A DNA stretch of 64,000 bases from Candidatus Fermentibacter sp. (GCA_030373045.1 JAUCPW010000023.1:1-64000), one strand, 5' to 3'; positions 9,934-18,742 are shown, counted from the first letter of the stretch. Notes: a model not told the origin generated them from the letters alone. Made by a program: numbers and translations.

Positions 9934-12900
9934 TCACACCCCGGTTCCACAGCAGTGCTTGTACTTCTTCCCGCTGCCGCACGGGCAGGGGTCGTTCCGG
10001 CCCACCTTGGGGACCTCCCTGCGGACAGTCTGGACGGGTCCGGGCGCGCCCTGCGGCTCGGCCCCGCCCCTGGTGCCGGCCCCCGGCGCATCGGGCGAGG
10101 CGGAAGGCCTGGCAAGGCCCGGCTGATACGCCCTTCCCGCGGGCAGGCCCTCCCTCCTCAGGGGGACGGCCTGCTGCGGCCAGAGCGACAGCACCTGCTT
10201 CACAGCCAGCTTGTCGATCTCGTCGAGCAGGTTCTCGAAGAGGCCGAATGCCTCCTTCTTGAACTCCACCAGCGGATCCCTCTGCCCGTACGCCCTGAGA
10301 CCTATGCCCTCCTTGAGATGGTCGATCTCGTAGAGGTGCTCCCTCCACCTGACGTCTATCGACCGCAGGACGGACCACTTCTCGAGCTCCCTCATCAGCG
10401 GGGCGCCCAGGCGCTCCTCCTTCATGCGGAGGAAGTCCATGATCCGGGAGACGGCGATCCTCCTGGCCTCCGCGGGATCGTCCGTGCGCGAAGGCAGCCC
10501 TTCCAGCCCGATGGATACCCCGGAGAGCTCCATGAGCGAGAGCCTGGCCCTGTCGAGGTTCCACTCCTCGGGCTCGGTTCCGTCCGGGATGTGCTCCTCG
10601 AGCACGAAGCCGGCAGTGGCCGAGACCATCTCCCGGACCTCCTCGGTCAGCCCCTCGCCGGTGAGGGCCTGGAGCCTCCTGGCGTATACCACCTCTCGCT
10701 GCTTGTTGGCCACGTCGTCGTATTCGAGCAGGTGCTTCCTGATGCCGAAGTTGTATTCCTCCACCCGCTTCTGGGCCTTCTCGATGGCCTTCGTCAGCAT
10801 CGGGTGCTCTATGACCTCCCCCTCCTTGTCGCCGTTCTTCTTGAGGAAGTCGATCATGCGCTCTGATGCGAAGAGCCTGAAAAGGTCGTCTTCGAGAGAG
10901 AGGTAGAACCTGCTCGCGCCGGGATCGCCCTGCCTGCCGCTGCGGCCCCTGAGCTGCCTGTCGATCCGCCGGGCCTCGTGCCTCTCGGTGCCGATGACGA
11001 AGAGACCGCCCGGGATGCGCGTGCCGTCAGGGCCGGTGACCATCCTCACCGAATCGTCGATCTTGATGTCGGTTCCGCGCCCGGCCATGTTGGTCGCGAT
11101 CGTCACCGCGCCGGGCTGGCCGGCCAGCGCTATGATCTCGGCCTCGGACTGATGCTGCTTGGCGTTCAGGACGTTGTGGGGGATGCCCCTGGCCGTGAGC
11201 AGCCTGTGGAGCGTCTCGGAGACGTCGACCGAGACCGTGCCGACCAGGACCGGCTGCCTGGCCGAATGCAGGGCGGCCACCTCGTCGATCACCGCGGCGT
11301 ACTTCTCGCGCTTGGTCTTGTAGACCCTGTCGTTGTGGTCGCGGCGCACGACGGGCACGTTGGTCGGGATGACCACCACGTCGAGGTCGTAGATCGACTC
11401 GAACTCGGAGGCCTCCGTCTCTGCGGTTCCCGTCATGCCCGACAGCTTGTCGTACATCCTGAAGTAGTTCTGGATGGTGATGGTGGCGAGGGTCTGGGTC
11501 TCGGACCTCACCTCGACGTTCTCCTTGGCCTCCAGCGCCTCGTGCAGGCCGTCGCTGAAACGCCTCCCGGGCATGAGCCTTCCGGTGAACTGGTCGACTA
11601 TCACGACCCGCCCCTGGTCGACGACGTACTCGACGTCCTTCTCGTACATCTGGAAGGCCCTCAGGAGCTGGTCGATGGCGTGGAGGGCCTCGGCCTTCCT
11701 GGTCTGCCCCTCGAGCGCCTCCTGTCTGCGCTTCAGCTTTTCGTCGTCGGGGATGGTCAGGGCGTCTATCTCGCCGATGATCTCGGATACGTCCCTCAGG
11801 AGGAAGAAGTCGGGATCCTCGGGAGAAAGGAGCTTCCTGCCCATCTCGGAGAGGTTCACCGAGCGCTCCCTCTCGTCTATCGCGAAGTAGAGTTCCTCGT
11901 CGAGCTTCCCGAAGGCCTTGTCACGCAGCTTCTCCGCCTCGGTCCTCTGGAGCTCCCTCAGCCTGTCGGGATCCTGCAGGGACTTCTGGAGCCTCCGGTG
12001 CTTCGGCGCCCCCCTCCGGGCCTTGAGGTAGAGCTCGGCCGCCTCGTGTACCTCGCCCGCATCCCAGAGGCGGTCGGCCTCGGCGACAATGCCGCCGATC
12101 AGTTCGCTCTGCTTCGAGACCAGCCTTCCGACCGCGCCCCTGTAGTCCTTGTACTGCGTGGCCGTCCTGGCCACGGGACCGCTGATGATCAGGGGGGTGC
12201 GGGCCTCGTCCACGAGGACGCTGTCGACCTCGTCCACTATGCAGTAGCGGAAGCCCCTGTGGACGCGGTCCTCCAGCCTCACGGCCATGTTGTCGCGGAG
12301 GTAGTCGAAACCGAACTCGTTGTTCGTGCCGTAGGTGATGTCGCAGGAATAGGCCGCCCTGCGCTCCGGAGGGGTCATCCCCTGCTGGATGCAGCCTACG
12401 GTCAGGCCCAGGAATTCGTACACGGGCCCCATCCACTGGGAGTCCCTGAGGGCCAGATAGTCGTTCACCGTCACGAGGTGGGCGCCCCTGCCGACGGGCA
12501 TCCCTTCGATCGGCTCGAAGGTCCAGCGTGCGGGGTCGGAGCCCCATTCACGCTCGGCCAGGGCCGTCCATCGCTCGTCGAGCGGGAGGGCGTTCAGGTA
12601 CATGGGCATCACGGCGACGAGGGTCTTGCCCTCGCCGGTGGCCATCTCGGCTATCCTGCCCTCGTGGAGGACGATGCCGCCCATGAGCTGCACGTCGTAG
12701 GGCACCATGTTCCACTGGGTGTCGCGCCCCGTCACCTTCCAGGAGCGCCCGCAGAGTCTGCGGCAGGCCTCCCTGACTGTCGCGAAGGCCTCGCAGAGTA
12801 TGTCGTCGAGGGTCTCCCCCTCCGCGAGCCTGCGTCTGAAGACGGCGGTGGAGCCCGCGAGCTCCGCGTCCGTCATGGCGGCGATCCGGTCGGAGAGCGC

Positions 12901-12987
12901 GTTCATCTCGTCGACCAGAGGACGCATCCTCCGGACGTGCTTTCTCTGTCTGTCGCCGAAGAGGGTCTTCAGGAAGCCGGTGATCAA
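9934..12987 (-). CDS. secA: preprotein translocase ATPase SecA
   Basis: The motor that pushes unfolded preproteins through SecYEG. The 1017-residue protein has Walker [12 protein letters not shown] near residue 117, [19 protein letters not shown] near 250, the preprotein cross-linking region, nucleotide-binding fold 2 with [10 protein letters not shown], and a C-terminal zinc-binding SEC-C tail ([15 protein letters not shown]). It is longer than Escherichia coli SecA (901) because of an insert near residues 280-400 containing a TPR-like helical piece, as in several FCB-group SecAs. The start is TTG 12987 with GGAGG six bases upstream; it almost abuts the YfiM-like gene. Confidence 0.97.
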   Translation of the reverse strand: MITGFLKTLFGDRQRKHVRRMRPLVDEMNALSDRIAAMTDAELAGSTAVFRRRLAEGETLDDILCEAFATVREACRRLCGRSWKVTGRDTQWNMVPYDVQLMGGIVLHEGRIAEMATGEGKTLVAVMPMYLNALPLDERWTALAEREWGSDPARWTFEPIEGMPVGRGAHLVTVNDYLALRDSQWMGPVYEFLGLTVGCIQQGMTPPERRAAYSCDITYGTNNEFGFDYLRDNMAVRLEDRVHRGFRYCIVDEVDSVLVDEARTPLIISGPVARTATQYKDYRGAVGRLVSKQSELIGGIVAEADRLWDAGEVHEAAELYLKARRGAPKHRRLQKSLQDPDRLRELQRTEAEKLRDKAFGKLDEELYFAIDERERSVNLSEMGRKLLSPEDPDFFLLRDVSEIIGEIDALTIPDDEKLKRRQEALEGQTRKAEALHAIDQLLRAFQMYEKDVEYVVDQGRVVIVDQFTGRLMPGRRFSDGLHEALEAKENVEVRSETQTLATITIQNYFRMYDKLSGMTGTAETEASEFESIYDLDVVVIPTNVPVVRRDHNDRVYKTKREKYAAVIDEVAALHSARQPVLVGTVSVDVSETLHRLLTARGIPHNVLNAKQHQSEAEIIALAGQPGAVTIATNMAGRGTDIKIDDSVRMVTGPDGTRIPGGLFVIGTERHEARRIDRQLRGRSGRQGDPGASRFYLSLEDDLFRLFASERMIDFLKKNGDKEGEVIEHPMLTKAIEKAQKRVEEYNFGIRKHLLEYDDVANKQREVVYARRLQALTGEGLTEEVREMVSATAGFVLEEHIPDGTEPEEWNLDRARLSLMELSGVSIGLEGLPSRTDDPAEARRIAVSRIMDFLRMKEERLGAPLMRELEKWSVLRSIDVRWREHLYEIDHLKEGIGLRAYGQRDPLVEFKKEAFGLFENLLDEIDKLAVKQVLSLWPQQAVPLRREGLPAGRAYQPGLARPSASPDAPGAGTRGGAEPQGAPGPVQTVRREVPKVGRNDPCPCGSGKKYKHCCGTGV

Positions 12988-12988
12988 G

Positions 12989-13372
12989 TCAGTCCTCCGC
13001 TATGAAATGCCAGGCCAGCGCGTATCCAGCGGCCGCGCCGGCCAGGTCGGCGAGCAGGTCCCATGGGTCGACGCATCCGCCATCGCGGGCGTCCCATATC
13101 TCCTTGGCCACGCCGAGCCCCAGGGCGAACGCGGCACCCGCGGCCTCCGGGGAGCCTCCTCCGGCGCCGCAGTGCCCGGCAACCCCGGAGGCCGTGCAGC
13201 CCGCGTCGGCGGAGATGACCGCGTGCAGCACCCTGTCCTCCCTCGCGAGCGGGCAGCCCGTGGAGGGTATAATAATGCCCGCGAGCAGGGCGAGGACGAG
13301 GATGCAGGTGTGCCCCGGCTCCCGCGCCTTCCCTTCCGACCCCGCTCCGGGCCAGGGCGGCCGGGGGAGCAC
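12989..13372 (-). CDS. YfiM/DUF2279-like membrane protein, start uncertain
   Basis: The C-terminal half ([12 protein letters not shown], then [12 protein letters not shown] and [17 protein letters not shown]) resembles YfiM/DUF2279 or VanZ-like proteins: an Asp/Arg-x2-x-H opening followed by a Lys-Glu helix and an Asp-rich final helix. A hydrophobic segment ending STGC could be a lipoprotein signal. The only canonical start, GTG 13372, has no ribosome site, whereas a perfect AGGAGG lies at about 13412-13418. The in-frame codons between them encode a hydrophobic stretch ([17 protein letters not shown]), so the true start may lie upstream at a non-standard codon. It follows a TPR gene and precedes secA by one base. 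Confidence 0.6.
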   Translation of the reverse strand: MLPRPPWPGAGSEGKAREPGHTCILVLALLAGIIIPSTGCPLAREDRVLHAVISADAGCTASGVAGHCGAGGGSPEAAGAAFALGLGVAKEIWDARDGGCVDPWDLLADLAGAAAGYALAWHFIAED

Positions 13373-13418
13373 CAGGCCCAGGAGGGCGAGCAGCGCTGCA
13401 AGGACCGCCCAGAGCCTC

Positions 13419-14324
13419 CTACTCGTATTCGTACTGCCTCGTCATAGTGAGGAGCGAATCCGACACCCTGACGAACTCCTCCGAGGACCCCCCGAGCCGC
13501 ACCGCCTCCGAGAGCCGCTGGGAGGCAAGCTCGAGCCGCCCGTTCCTCATGTCGGACCGGGCGGCGGACACGAGCCCCCATCCCAGCGACCTGAGCGCAT
13601 CCGGCGTCGTGAGCGCCTCCACGGACCTCCTGAGCGCCCAGAGGCGCCTCTCCTGATCGCCCTCCAGGAAGGCTACCGAGGCGCAGGCATCCCAGTATCC
13701 CGGCTCGAACCATCTCGCGCGCCTGATCTCCAGGAGGTTGGCCGAGGCCTCTTCCAGAAGCCCCGCCCCGCAGAGCTCCTCCACCAGCATGGACCTGTAG
13801 AAGCCCTCATCCGGAGCGAGTTCCACGCATCGCCTGAGGAGCTCGAGCGACCTGTCCCCCGCTCCTTCTGCACTCTCCAGGACGGAGAGCCAGCAGCAGG
13901 CGTCGGCCGCGGTGGAGTCGTCAGGAGACAGGGAGCTGTCGCGCAGGTACCGGAGCGACTCTTCGTGGCCGCAGGCTGCGGCATGGTAGCGCGCGGAACC
14001 GCCGTTCCTGAGCAGTCCGGCCAGCTCGAGCACCTCCTGCTGCCTCCCGGAACGCCTCAGGGCCTTGAAGTACTCCGCGAGGAACAGCTCCTCGTCCGGC
14101 TCCATCCTCCATGCCGCGAGGGCATGAACGCAGGCGCTGTCGGGCATCTCCATCAGGTTGTACGCCCTGGCGAGGCGCCATCGGATCCAGGGGTCCCGGG
14201 GGTGCTCGGCGGTTTCGGCCCGGAGCGCAGGGATCGCTTCCGCCACGCGTCCGAGGTGCATGAGCGAATCGCCGGACGAGCCCAGGAGCGCGGCTGCCAG
14301 GACCGTTGCCGGGAAGGGGTTCAG
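13419..14324 (-). CDS. exported TPR protein, probable CTG start
   Basis: About 301 residues. After a short hydrophobic leader (FPATVLAAALLGSS) the protein consists of TPR-like helical pairs (RVAEAIPALRAE, GRQQEVLELAGLL, DRSLELLRRCVELAP, QERRLWALRRSVEAL). The first ATG, at 14261, would remove the leader and part of the first helix. The only other start that fits is CTG 14324, which forms a CTGA overlap with the stop of the upstream gene and has GGAAGG just before it. The leader suggests a periplasmic or membrane location. Function unknown; it sits between a small exported protein and a YfiM-like gene. Confidence 0.7.
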   Translation of the reverse strand: MNPFPATVLAAALLGSSGDSLMHLGRVAEAIPALRAETAEHPRDPWIRWRLARAYNLMEMPDSACVHALAAWRMEPDEELFLAEYFKALRRSGRQQEVLELAGLLRNGGSARYHAAACGHEESLRYLRDSSLSPDDSTAADACCWLSVLESAEGAGDRSLELLRRCVELAPDEGFYRSMLVEELCGAGLLEEASANLLEIRRARWFEPGYWDACASVAFLEGDQERRLWALRRSVEALTTPDALRSLGWGLVSAARSDMRNGRLELASQRLSEAVRLGGSSEEFVRVSDSLLTMTRQYEYE

Positions 14325-14698
14325 TTGCCTTCCAGAGCGTCGCCCTCGAAGGCGCCGCTCATGTGGACCTGGAGGAGGAAGTTCTCGCTGGGTTTCCAGT
14401 CGAGCCCGACCCCTCCGAGATAGTACCCGGTATCGGGGCCGTGGAAGTCGAGCAGTCTGGAATAGCCGAGATCGACTTCGGCGGTGACGTTCGGGTGCAG
14501 AAGGAAGCCCATGGAGCCGACATAGGTGCCGGTTCCGTAGGAATACCCTCCCCCGCTCGTGAAGGAGAAGCTCATCGAGCTCGAGAAATCCGGCCTGAGA
14601 AGCGGCGAGTCGTTTCCGAAGAGGTCGAACCGGCCCGGATCGAGCCCCAGGGCCGAGCATGCCTGGAATGCGGCGAGTGTCAGGAGAAGCGCTCTCAT
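14321..14698 (-). CDS. small exported protein of unknown function
   Basis: A 125-residue protein with a clear signal peptide (MRALLLTLAAFQACSALG). The mature part alternates polar and aromatic residues (SSSMSFSFTSGGGYSYGTG, GYYLGGVGLDWKP, NFLLQVHMSGAF), as in short outer-membrane beta-barrel strands, but at this length it cannot form a full barrel of a known type. ATG 14698 has GAGGAGG at good spacing. It overlaps the downstream TPR gene by a CTGA junction. No family was recognised. Confidence 0.75.
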   Translation of the reverse strand: MRALLLTLAAFQACSALGLDPGRFDLFGNDSPLLRPDFSSSMSFSFTSGGGYSYGTGTYVGSMGFLLHPNVTAEVDLGYSRLLDFHGPDTGYYLGGVGLDWKPSENFLLQVHMSGAFEGDALEGN

Positions 14699-14785
14699 CA
14701 GGAAGACCTCCTCAGGCTGTCCGGAACGAACATAACGGCCCCCCGGTCCCTGCGCCATAGTCGCTTCGCGCCGCGGCAGGCCGGT

Positions 14786-16543
14786 TCATCGCCGCCCGCA
14801 GGCGCGGCCCGTGTGCATGAACTCCCCGCGGCTGCCTTCAATTACCAGCCTGGAGCCGGAGAGTTCCAGGACGGCCGGGCTGTGGGTCACGATGATCGCC
14901 GTCCTGGCCCCGATCGCCCGGGGCAGCGTGGAGAGAAGGGCCTTCTCGGAAGAGGCGTCCAGTGCCGATGTGGGCTCGTCGAACAGGAGGATGTCCGGGT
15001 TGCCGACAAGGGCCCGCGCGATGGCGAGCCTCTGCCTCTGGCCGAGTGAGAGGCCGAAGCCGCCTTCGCCGAGCATCCTGTCCAGGTCGGAAGGCGTGGA
15101 TGCGAAGTCGGCCCCCGCATCGCCGCAGGCCGAGAGCGCCTGCTCCGGGGTCGCAGAGGGAGCGCCGAGCCTGAGGTTCTCCAGTATCGTGCCCGAGAGG
15201 ACCGAGGCCTCCTGGGGCACGAAGCCCATCCTGGCCCTCACGGAGCGCCGGTCGTACTCGTCGAGCGGGATGCCGTCGAGGAGTATCGAGCCCGAATCCG
15301 GCCTGTAGAAACCGAGCAGGAGCATCAGCAGGGTCGTCTTGCCCTCGCCGCTGGCCCCTGTGACCGCCATCGTCCCGCCGGGCGGGATCCTGAAGGAGAT
15401 TCCCGAGAGCACGGGCTCGTCAGGGGAATAGCCGAAGGAGACGTCCCTGAACTCCACCTCCCCCGACAGCCGGTCCACCATCCTGGATCCGCCCTCCTCC
15501 CCCGGGGGGGCGGTCAGGGCCGTCACCCTGTCGACCGCGGCGAGGGACTGGGGTATCTGGGTCGTGAACGAAGAGAGCCGGCGGGCAGGACCGAGGGTCG
15601 ACCCCAGGAAGGACAGGAAGGCGAGCAGCGAGCCGAGGGTCATCGACCCGCCTATCACGAGGTAGGCCCCCGCGCCGGCGGCGCAGAGCCGGACCGCTCC
15701 GGGCACGAGATCCAGGAGCAGCCCTGCGGCGGTCCCCGAAGCCGTTCTCTCCATCATCAGGCCCAGCATCCTCCCGAGGCCCTCCCTGACCCTGCCGGAC
15801 ATGCGTTCCTCCGCGGCGAAGGCTCTGACGACGGTGCCCGCCGCGAGGACCTCCTGGAGGTCCCTGGAGACCCTGGCCCCCTCCTCCATCGAATGGAGGC
15901 CGAGGTTGCGCAGACGGCGCGACATGGCGCCGGCCGCCAGCAGCATGGCGGCGAGGAACGGGAGGCACAGGAGGCCCAGGCGCCACTCCATGGACAGCAT
16001 GAGGGCCACGCCTGCCGCCAGCCTGACGACGGATGCGGCGAGATGGACCGATGCGCCCGAGAGGAACCAGGAGACGCCCTGTATGTCGGTCGTGACGCGG
16101 GACATGAGGTATCCGGTCCTCTCCTCGCCGAAGAGCCTTACGGGCAGGGACATGGCCCTGCCGAGGAGGTCGCCCTGCATGTCCGCGGTGGCGGCCCCCG
16201 AGAAGCGGGCCGTGGCGTACTGCTCGAGTGCGCCTGCGATCAGGAGGAGCAGGCCGAGCCCGGCCAGGAGCGCCAGCCTGGCCGGCAGCAGCGAGGCGTC
16301 CCCGGCCGAGATCGAGTCGTCCACCACGCTCCTGGTCACGAACGGCACCGCGTATCCGAGTCCGATCGAGGCGATGGTCGCGGTCAGCGCGGTCACGCCG
16401 TCCCTGGCGCGGACCCTGGCATAGGGCAGGACGAGGCGCACCGCGTCCCTGATCCCGGACTTCCGCCCGGCGGGTCCCAGAGGGTCTGGAGGCCGTTCCC
16501 TGCGGAAGCCGGAGAGCGCTTCGGAGATCATCCGGGTTATCAT
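14786..16543 (-). CDS. ABC transporter, fused permease and ATPase (RiPP cassette exporter)
   Basis: A 585-residue half-transporter: six transmembrane helices (about 40-320), then a nucleotide-binding domain with Walker A TGASGEGKTT near residue 395, signature LSLGQRQRLAIARA, Walker B ILLFDEPTSALD and a switch His in IVTHSP. It is of the type I exporter class and should work as a dimer in the inner membrane. There is no N-terminal C39 peptidase domain, so it would not cleave a leader itself. ATG 16543 overlaps the S26 peptidase stop (ATGA). As the last gene of the radical-SAM peptide cassette, it is the likely exporter of the mature product; that role is inferred from position. Confidence 0.88.
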   Translation of the reverse strand: MITRMISEALSGFRRERPPDPLGPAGRKSGIRDAVRLVLPYARVRARDGVTALTATIASIGLGYAVPFVTRSVVDDSISAGDASLLPARLALLAGLGLLLLIAGALEQYATARFSGAATADMQGDLLGRAMSLPVRLFGEERTGYLMSRVTTDIQGVSWFLSGASVHLAASVVRLAAGVALMLSMEWRLGLLCLPFLAAMLLAAGAMSRRLRNLGLHSMEEGARVSRDLQEVLAAGTVVRAFAAEERMSGRVREGLGRMLGLMMERTASGTAAGLLLDLVPGAVRLCAAGAGAYLVIGGSMTLGSLLAFLSFLGSTLGPARRLSSFTTQIPQSLAAVDRVTALTAPPGEEGGSRMVDRLSGEVEFRDVSFGYSPDEPVLSGISFRIPPGGTMAVTGASGEGKTTLLMLLLGFYRPDSGSILLDGIPLDEYDRRSVRARMGFVPQEASVLSGTILENLRLGAPSATPEQALSACGDAGADFASTPSDLDRMLGEGGFGLSLGQRQRLAIARALVGNPDILLFDEPTSALDASSEKALLSTLPRAIGARTAIIVTHSPAVLELSGSRLVIEGSRGEFMHTGRACGRR

Positions 16544-17127
16544 CCGCGGCCATCCCCCCCTGGGGGGTCGATCACGAGCGAATAGAGCCTGCGGCAGTGG
16601 AACACGCCCAGGCCGGGGATCCATCGGGCGACGGTGCGCCCGCGGTGCACGTACCTGGTCTCGGGCCCGTGCGGGCCCTCCAGCCTGACCTCTCCTATCC
16701 CGGGCCGCCAGAGGGCCGCCGCCAGCGATCTCAGGACCGCAGGCGCGGCAGGCAGCCGCCGGGCGCAGGTTCTCCGCAGGGACGCCCATGCCCGGTACAG
16801 GGCGGCCTGTGCGAATCCGGCTGTTCCGCCGGGAAGCGGCACCCGCCTACCGTACCCGCGCACCCTGCCCCTCGCGAGGCATGCGAAGGATGCTGCGTCG
16901 ACGGGGACGGGGTCCTCGGTGGGACAGCGGTCGCCCCTGGTCACCAGCCTGCCGTCCTCGAGCATGCGGACCACCCTGTGCACGACCAGCCCTTCCCCTC
17001 CCCGGGGGGTGAAGACTACCAGATCCCCCCTGCCGACCCTCCCGATGTCCGTTTCCAGGCACAGGAGGACGTCGCCCCGCCTGAGCAGCGGGTACATGCT
17101 GCTTCCGGTGTAGAAGAGCGTCCTCAT
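16540..17127 (-). CDS. S26-family (signal peptidase-like) protease of the RiPP cassette
   Basis: A 195-residue protein with the S26 serine motif GSSMYPLL at residues 8-15 and, in place of the usual general-base lysine region, GDLVVF followed by VVHRVVRM. This Ser/His pattern is that of the S26B (archaeal/ER-type) branch. A TRGDRCPTEDPVPV segment matches the conserved GDxxxxxDP box. Unlike LepB it has no obvious N-terminal membrane anchor, so it may act in the cytoplasm or at the membrane face. It overlaps the kinase-like gene and the ABC gene by ATGA on both sides. It is the best candidate in the cassette for leader removal, an inference from context. Confidence 0.8.
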   Translation of the reverse strand: MRTLFYTGSSMYPLLRRGDVLLCLETDIGRVGRGDLVVFTPRGGEGLVVHRVVRMLEDGRLVTRGDRCPTEDPVPVDAASFACLARGRVRGYGRRVPLPGGTAGFAQAALYRAWASLRRTCARRLPAAPAVLRSLAAALWRPGIGEVRLEGPHGPETRYVHRGRTVARWIPGLGVFHCRRLYSLVIDPPGGDGRG

Positions 17128-18137
17128 CGTGCTCCCAGCACGAACGACTCCACCACGTCCCAGTCCAGCGCCTCCCTCGTGAACCCGATCCTCCCGCAGG
17201 GCAACGACCTGCAGAGACGGAGCATCGAATCGAAGGCAGCATCCCTCACCGGGGACGGCAGGTCCTCGAAATAGGTCCTGTTGTCCTGCCAGAGGAACGC
17301 GAAGGCCTCCCTGGGATCGATCCGCCCTATCCCGAAGGAGTCGGATTTCTCGAGGACGAACACCCCTGCCGCGCGCCCGCATCCGGCGTGTTCGGACAAC
17401 TCGTTCCAAGGGGTGGGATAAACGGTGAACCCGTCGCCGGAACCGACGACGAGCATCCTGTCGTCGCCCAGGACCGAGCCGCGCGGAGCCAGGCCGGAGG
17501 CCGTGGACTTGCCCCCCGAGTCGGGGGCGGCGAGAAGCAGGGTTCCGCATCCCAGGGAGATGCCTGCGGAGTGGACCATGAACGCCCCCAGGGAGGGCAG
17601 GAACAGCGAGAAGAGCTTCCTTAGGGAATAGAAGGCGGCCGGAGTCGAAAGGGCGTCCCCCAGCCCCCCCGACACGAAGACGCTCGCCGAGAGCCTCTCG
17701 AAGTCCCTGATCTCGACGGTCAGGGAATGGGCGAGGACCGAAACCGAGGAGGGGTCCGAGGCCCCGTCCACGGCACTCTCTATCTCCGCGAGGACCCTCC
17801 CGGACCTCGCGATGCGCATCCAGTCGCCGCGGTCGGGAGGGACGGCGCAGCCGGGAGGCAGAAGGAGCGGCAGGAGCTGGGAGCCGCCGCTTATCCTCGC
17901 GGGGCTGTGGCAGCGCGCGAGGGCCCGGACGAGCCTGAGTCCGGCTCCGGAATCCTCCGCTTCACCGTCGGGGATCTCGGAAATGCGGTACCGTACATCG
18001 GGTCGCGCATCGAGGCAGGAAGGCGGGACGAGGCATCGCCCGATCCGGGGGTCGGCCAGAGCGGGAAGCGGGATGTCGGACGACGTGAGGAAGCCGAACG
18101 GCCCGATGCGGTGGAGCGACACCTCCGGACCCGTCAT
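17124..18137 (-). CDS. HPr kinase-like (HprK/ScmC-type) protein of the RiPP cassette
   Basis: A 337-residue protein whose C-terminal half resembles HPr kinase: a P-loop LLLAAPDSGGKSTAS near residue 200, followed by GSVLGDDRMLVV, which fits the kinase-core acidic region. The N-terminal half shows no recognised domain. Relatives occur in lasso-peptide clusters, where they phosphorylate the precursor C-terminus, and in other radical-SAM peptide cassettes. No HPr or PTS gene is present here. ATG 18137 is 22 bases after the second precursor gene and has no clear SD sequence. Correspondence to ScmC of SynChlorMet cassettes is my inference from position and size. Confidence 0.72.
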   Translation of the reverse strand: MTGPEVSLHRIGPFGFLTSSDIPLPALADPRIGRCLVPPSCLDARPDVRYRISEIPDGEAEDSGAGLRLVRALARCHSPARISGGSQLLPLLLPPGCAVPPDRGDWMRIARSGRVLAEIESAVDGASDPSSVSVLAHSLTVEIRDFERLSASVFVSGGLGDALSTPAAFYSLRKLFSLFLPSLGAFMVHSAGISLGCGTLLLAAPDSGGKSTASGLAPRGSVLGDDRMLVVGSGDGFTVYPTPWNELSEHAGCGRAAGVFVLEKSDSFGIGRIDPREAFAFLWQDNRTYFEDLPSPVRDAAFDSMLRLCRSLPCGRIGFTREALDWDVVESFVLGAR

Positions 18138-18159
18138 GGCGGAGGGGCGTCCGGAAGGG

Positions 18160-18411
18160 CTAGAAGGACGTTCCGGAAATGCAGTTGTTGGCGGCCCTGT
18201 GGCCGTAGTCGCAACCGCCGTACTCCGGGTCGAGGCCCGTGGGTCTGCAGGAGTCGGGATCACCGGACTCGGGCGCGATTCCCGTTACGCACGTGACCGA
18301 GCTGATGAGGCCCGTGCCGTTCATGCATGTCCCGCGGTTCTGGCCCTCGGCCGTGCGGCCCGAGAGATCCATGGCTATCGGTGGTTCGTATGATGGTCTG
18401 AAAGCAACCAT
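18160..18411 (-). CDS. candidate RiPP precursor peptide 2
   Basis: An 83-residue peptide, homologous to the product of the gene just upstream. A leader-like N-terminus contains YEPPIAMDLSG and AEG. The C-terminal two thirds carry five cysteines at 29, 41, 55, 67 and 77, each opening a Cys-x2/3-Gly unit (CMNG, CVTG, CRPTG, CDYG, CISG), and the protein ends CISGTSF. Spacing between cysteines (12, 14, 12, 10) is identical in the paralogue. ATG 18411 is chosen over ATG 18438 because GGAGG lies five bases before it and nothing suitable precedes the other. It lies immediately after two radical SAM genes and before a kinase-like gene, a peptidase and an exporter. Precursor status is inferred. Confidence 0.82.
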   Translation of the reverse strand: MVAFRPSYEPPIAMDLSGRTAEGQNRGTCMNGTGLISSVTCVTGIAPESGDPDSCRPTGLDPEYGGCDYGHRAANNCISGTSF

Positions 18412-18424
18412 TCTGACCTCCACT

Positions 18425-18446
18425 GCATCCCCGATCATAGGGATGC
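18425..18446 (-). promoter_or_regulatory. stem-loop between the two precursor genes
   Basis: Perfect 7-base inverted repeat GCATCCC (18425-18431) and GGGATGC (18440-18446) with an 8-base loop, in the 67-base gap between the precursor genes. No T-run follows, so it is not a classical terminator. It could be a processing or partial-attenuation site setting the ratio of precursors to downstream proteins. Confidence 0.5.
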
Positions 18447-18478
18447 GGGGCGTCCCTGAAAAGTGACCCGCTCCTGAT

Positions 18479-18742
18479 TCAGAACTTCGAACCGGAGATG
18501 CAGTCGTTGTAGGCCCCCGTCCCGGTCTCGCATCCCGCGAGCTCGGGCGACAGGCCGACCGGGGCGCAGGGCCTCACGTGCGCCACCTCGGGGGAGCTGC
18601 CGCTCACGCAGGTCACCTGACCGACCAGCGCGTTGCCGGTCGAGCAGATCCCCACGACCTGGCTCCCCTCGGCTACCACCCCCGACAGGTCTAGAGCCAG
18701 CGGTGCCTCGTAGTTCCTCGCTCCGCACCCTCCAGCCGTCAC
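18479..18742 (-). CDS. candidate RiPP precursor peptide 1
   Basis: An 87-residue peptide with leader motif YEAPLALDLSG followed by AEG, then five cysteines at 33, 45, 59, 71 and 81 in Cys-x2/3-Gly units (CSTG, CVSG, CAPVG, CETG, CISG), ending CISGSKF. A sixth cysteine at position 6 has no counterpart in the paralogue. The GTG start at 18742 lies one base after the radical SAM stop codon, and the GGAGG site is inside the last codons of that gene, so the enzyme and its probable substrate are translationally coupled. Products of two SPASM radical SAM enzymes acting on such Cys arrays are often thioethers (ranthipeptides or sactipeptides); that chemistry is only inferred. Confidence 0.83.
   Translation of the reverse strand: MTAGGCGARNYEAPLALDLSGVVAEGSQVVGICSTGNALVGQVTCVSGSSPEVAHVRPCAPVGLSPELAGCETGTGAYNDCISGSKF

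Noticed and set aside
14786-16543. ABC transporter taken as an MsbA lipid flippase
   Set aside because: Sequence alone allows this, but the ATGA coupling to the S26 peptidase and the kinase-like gene of the peptide cassette makes peptide export the better explanation.
16597-17274. Plus-strand open frame with Pro/His-rich protein
   Set aside because: It is antisense to the S26 gene, with no ribosome site or family resemblance.
18439-18728. Alternative frames over precursor 1 (minus 18435-18728) and a longer start for precursor 2 (18438)
   Set aside because: The first lacks the Cys repeats and a ribosome site; the second has no ribosome site, while ATG 18411 has a perfect one.
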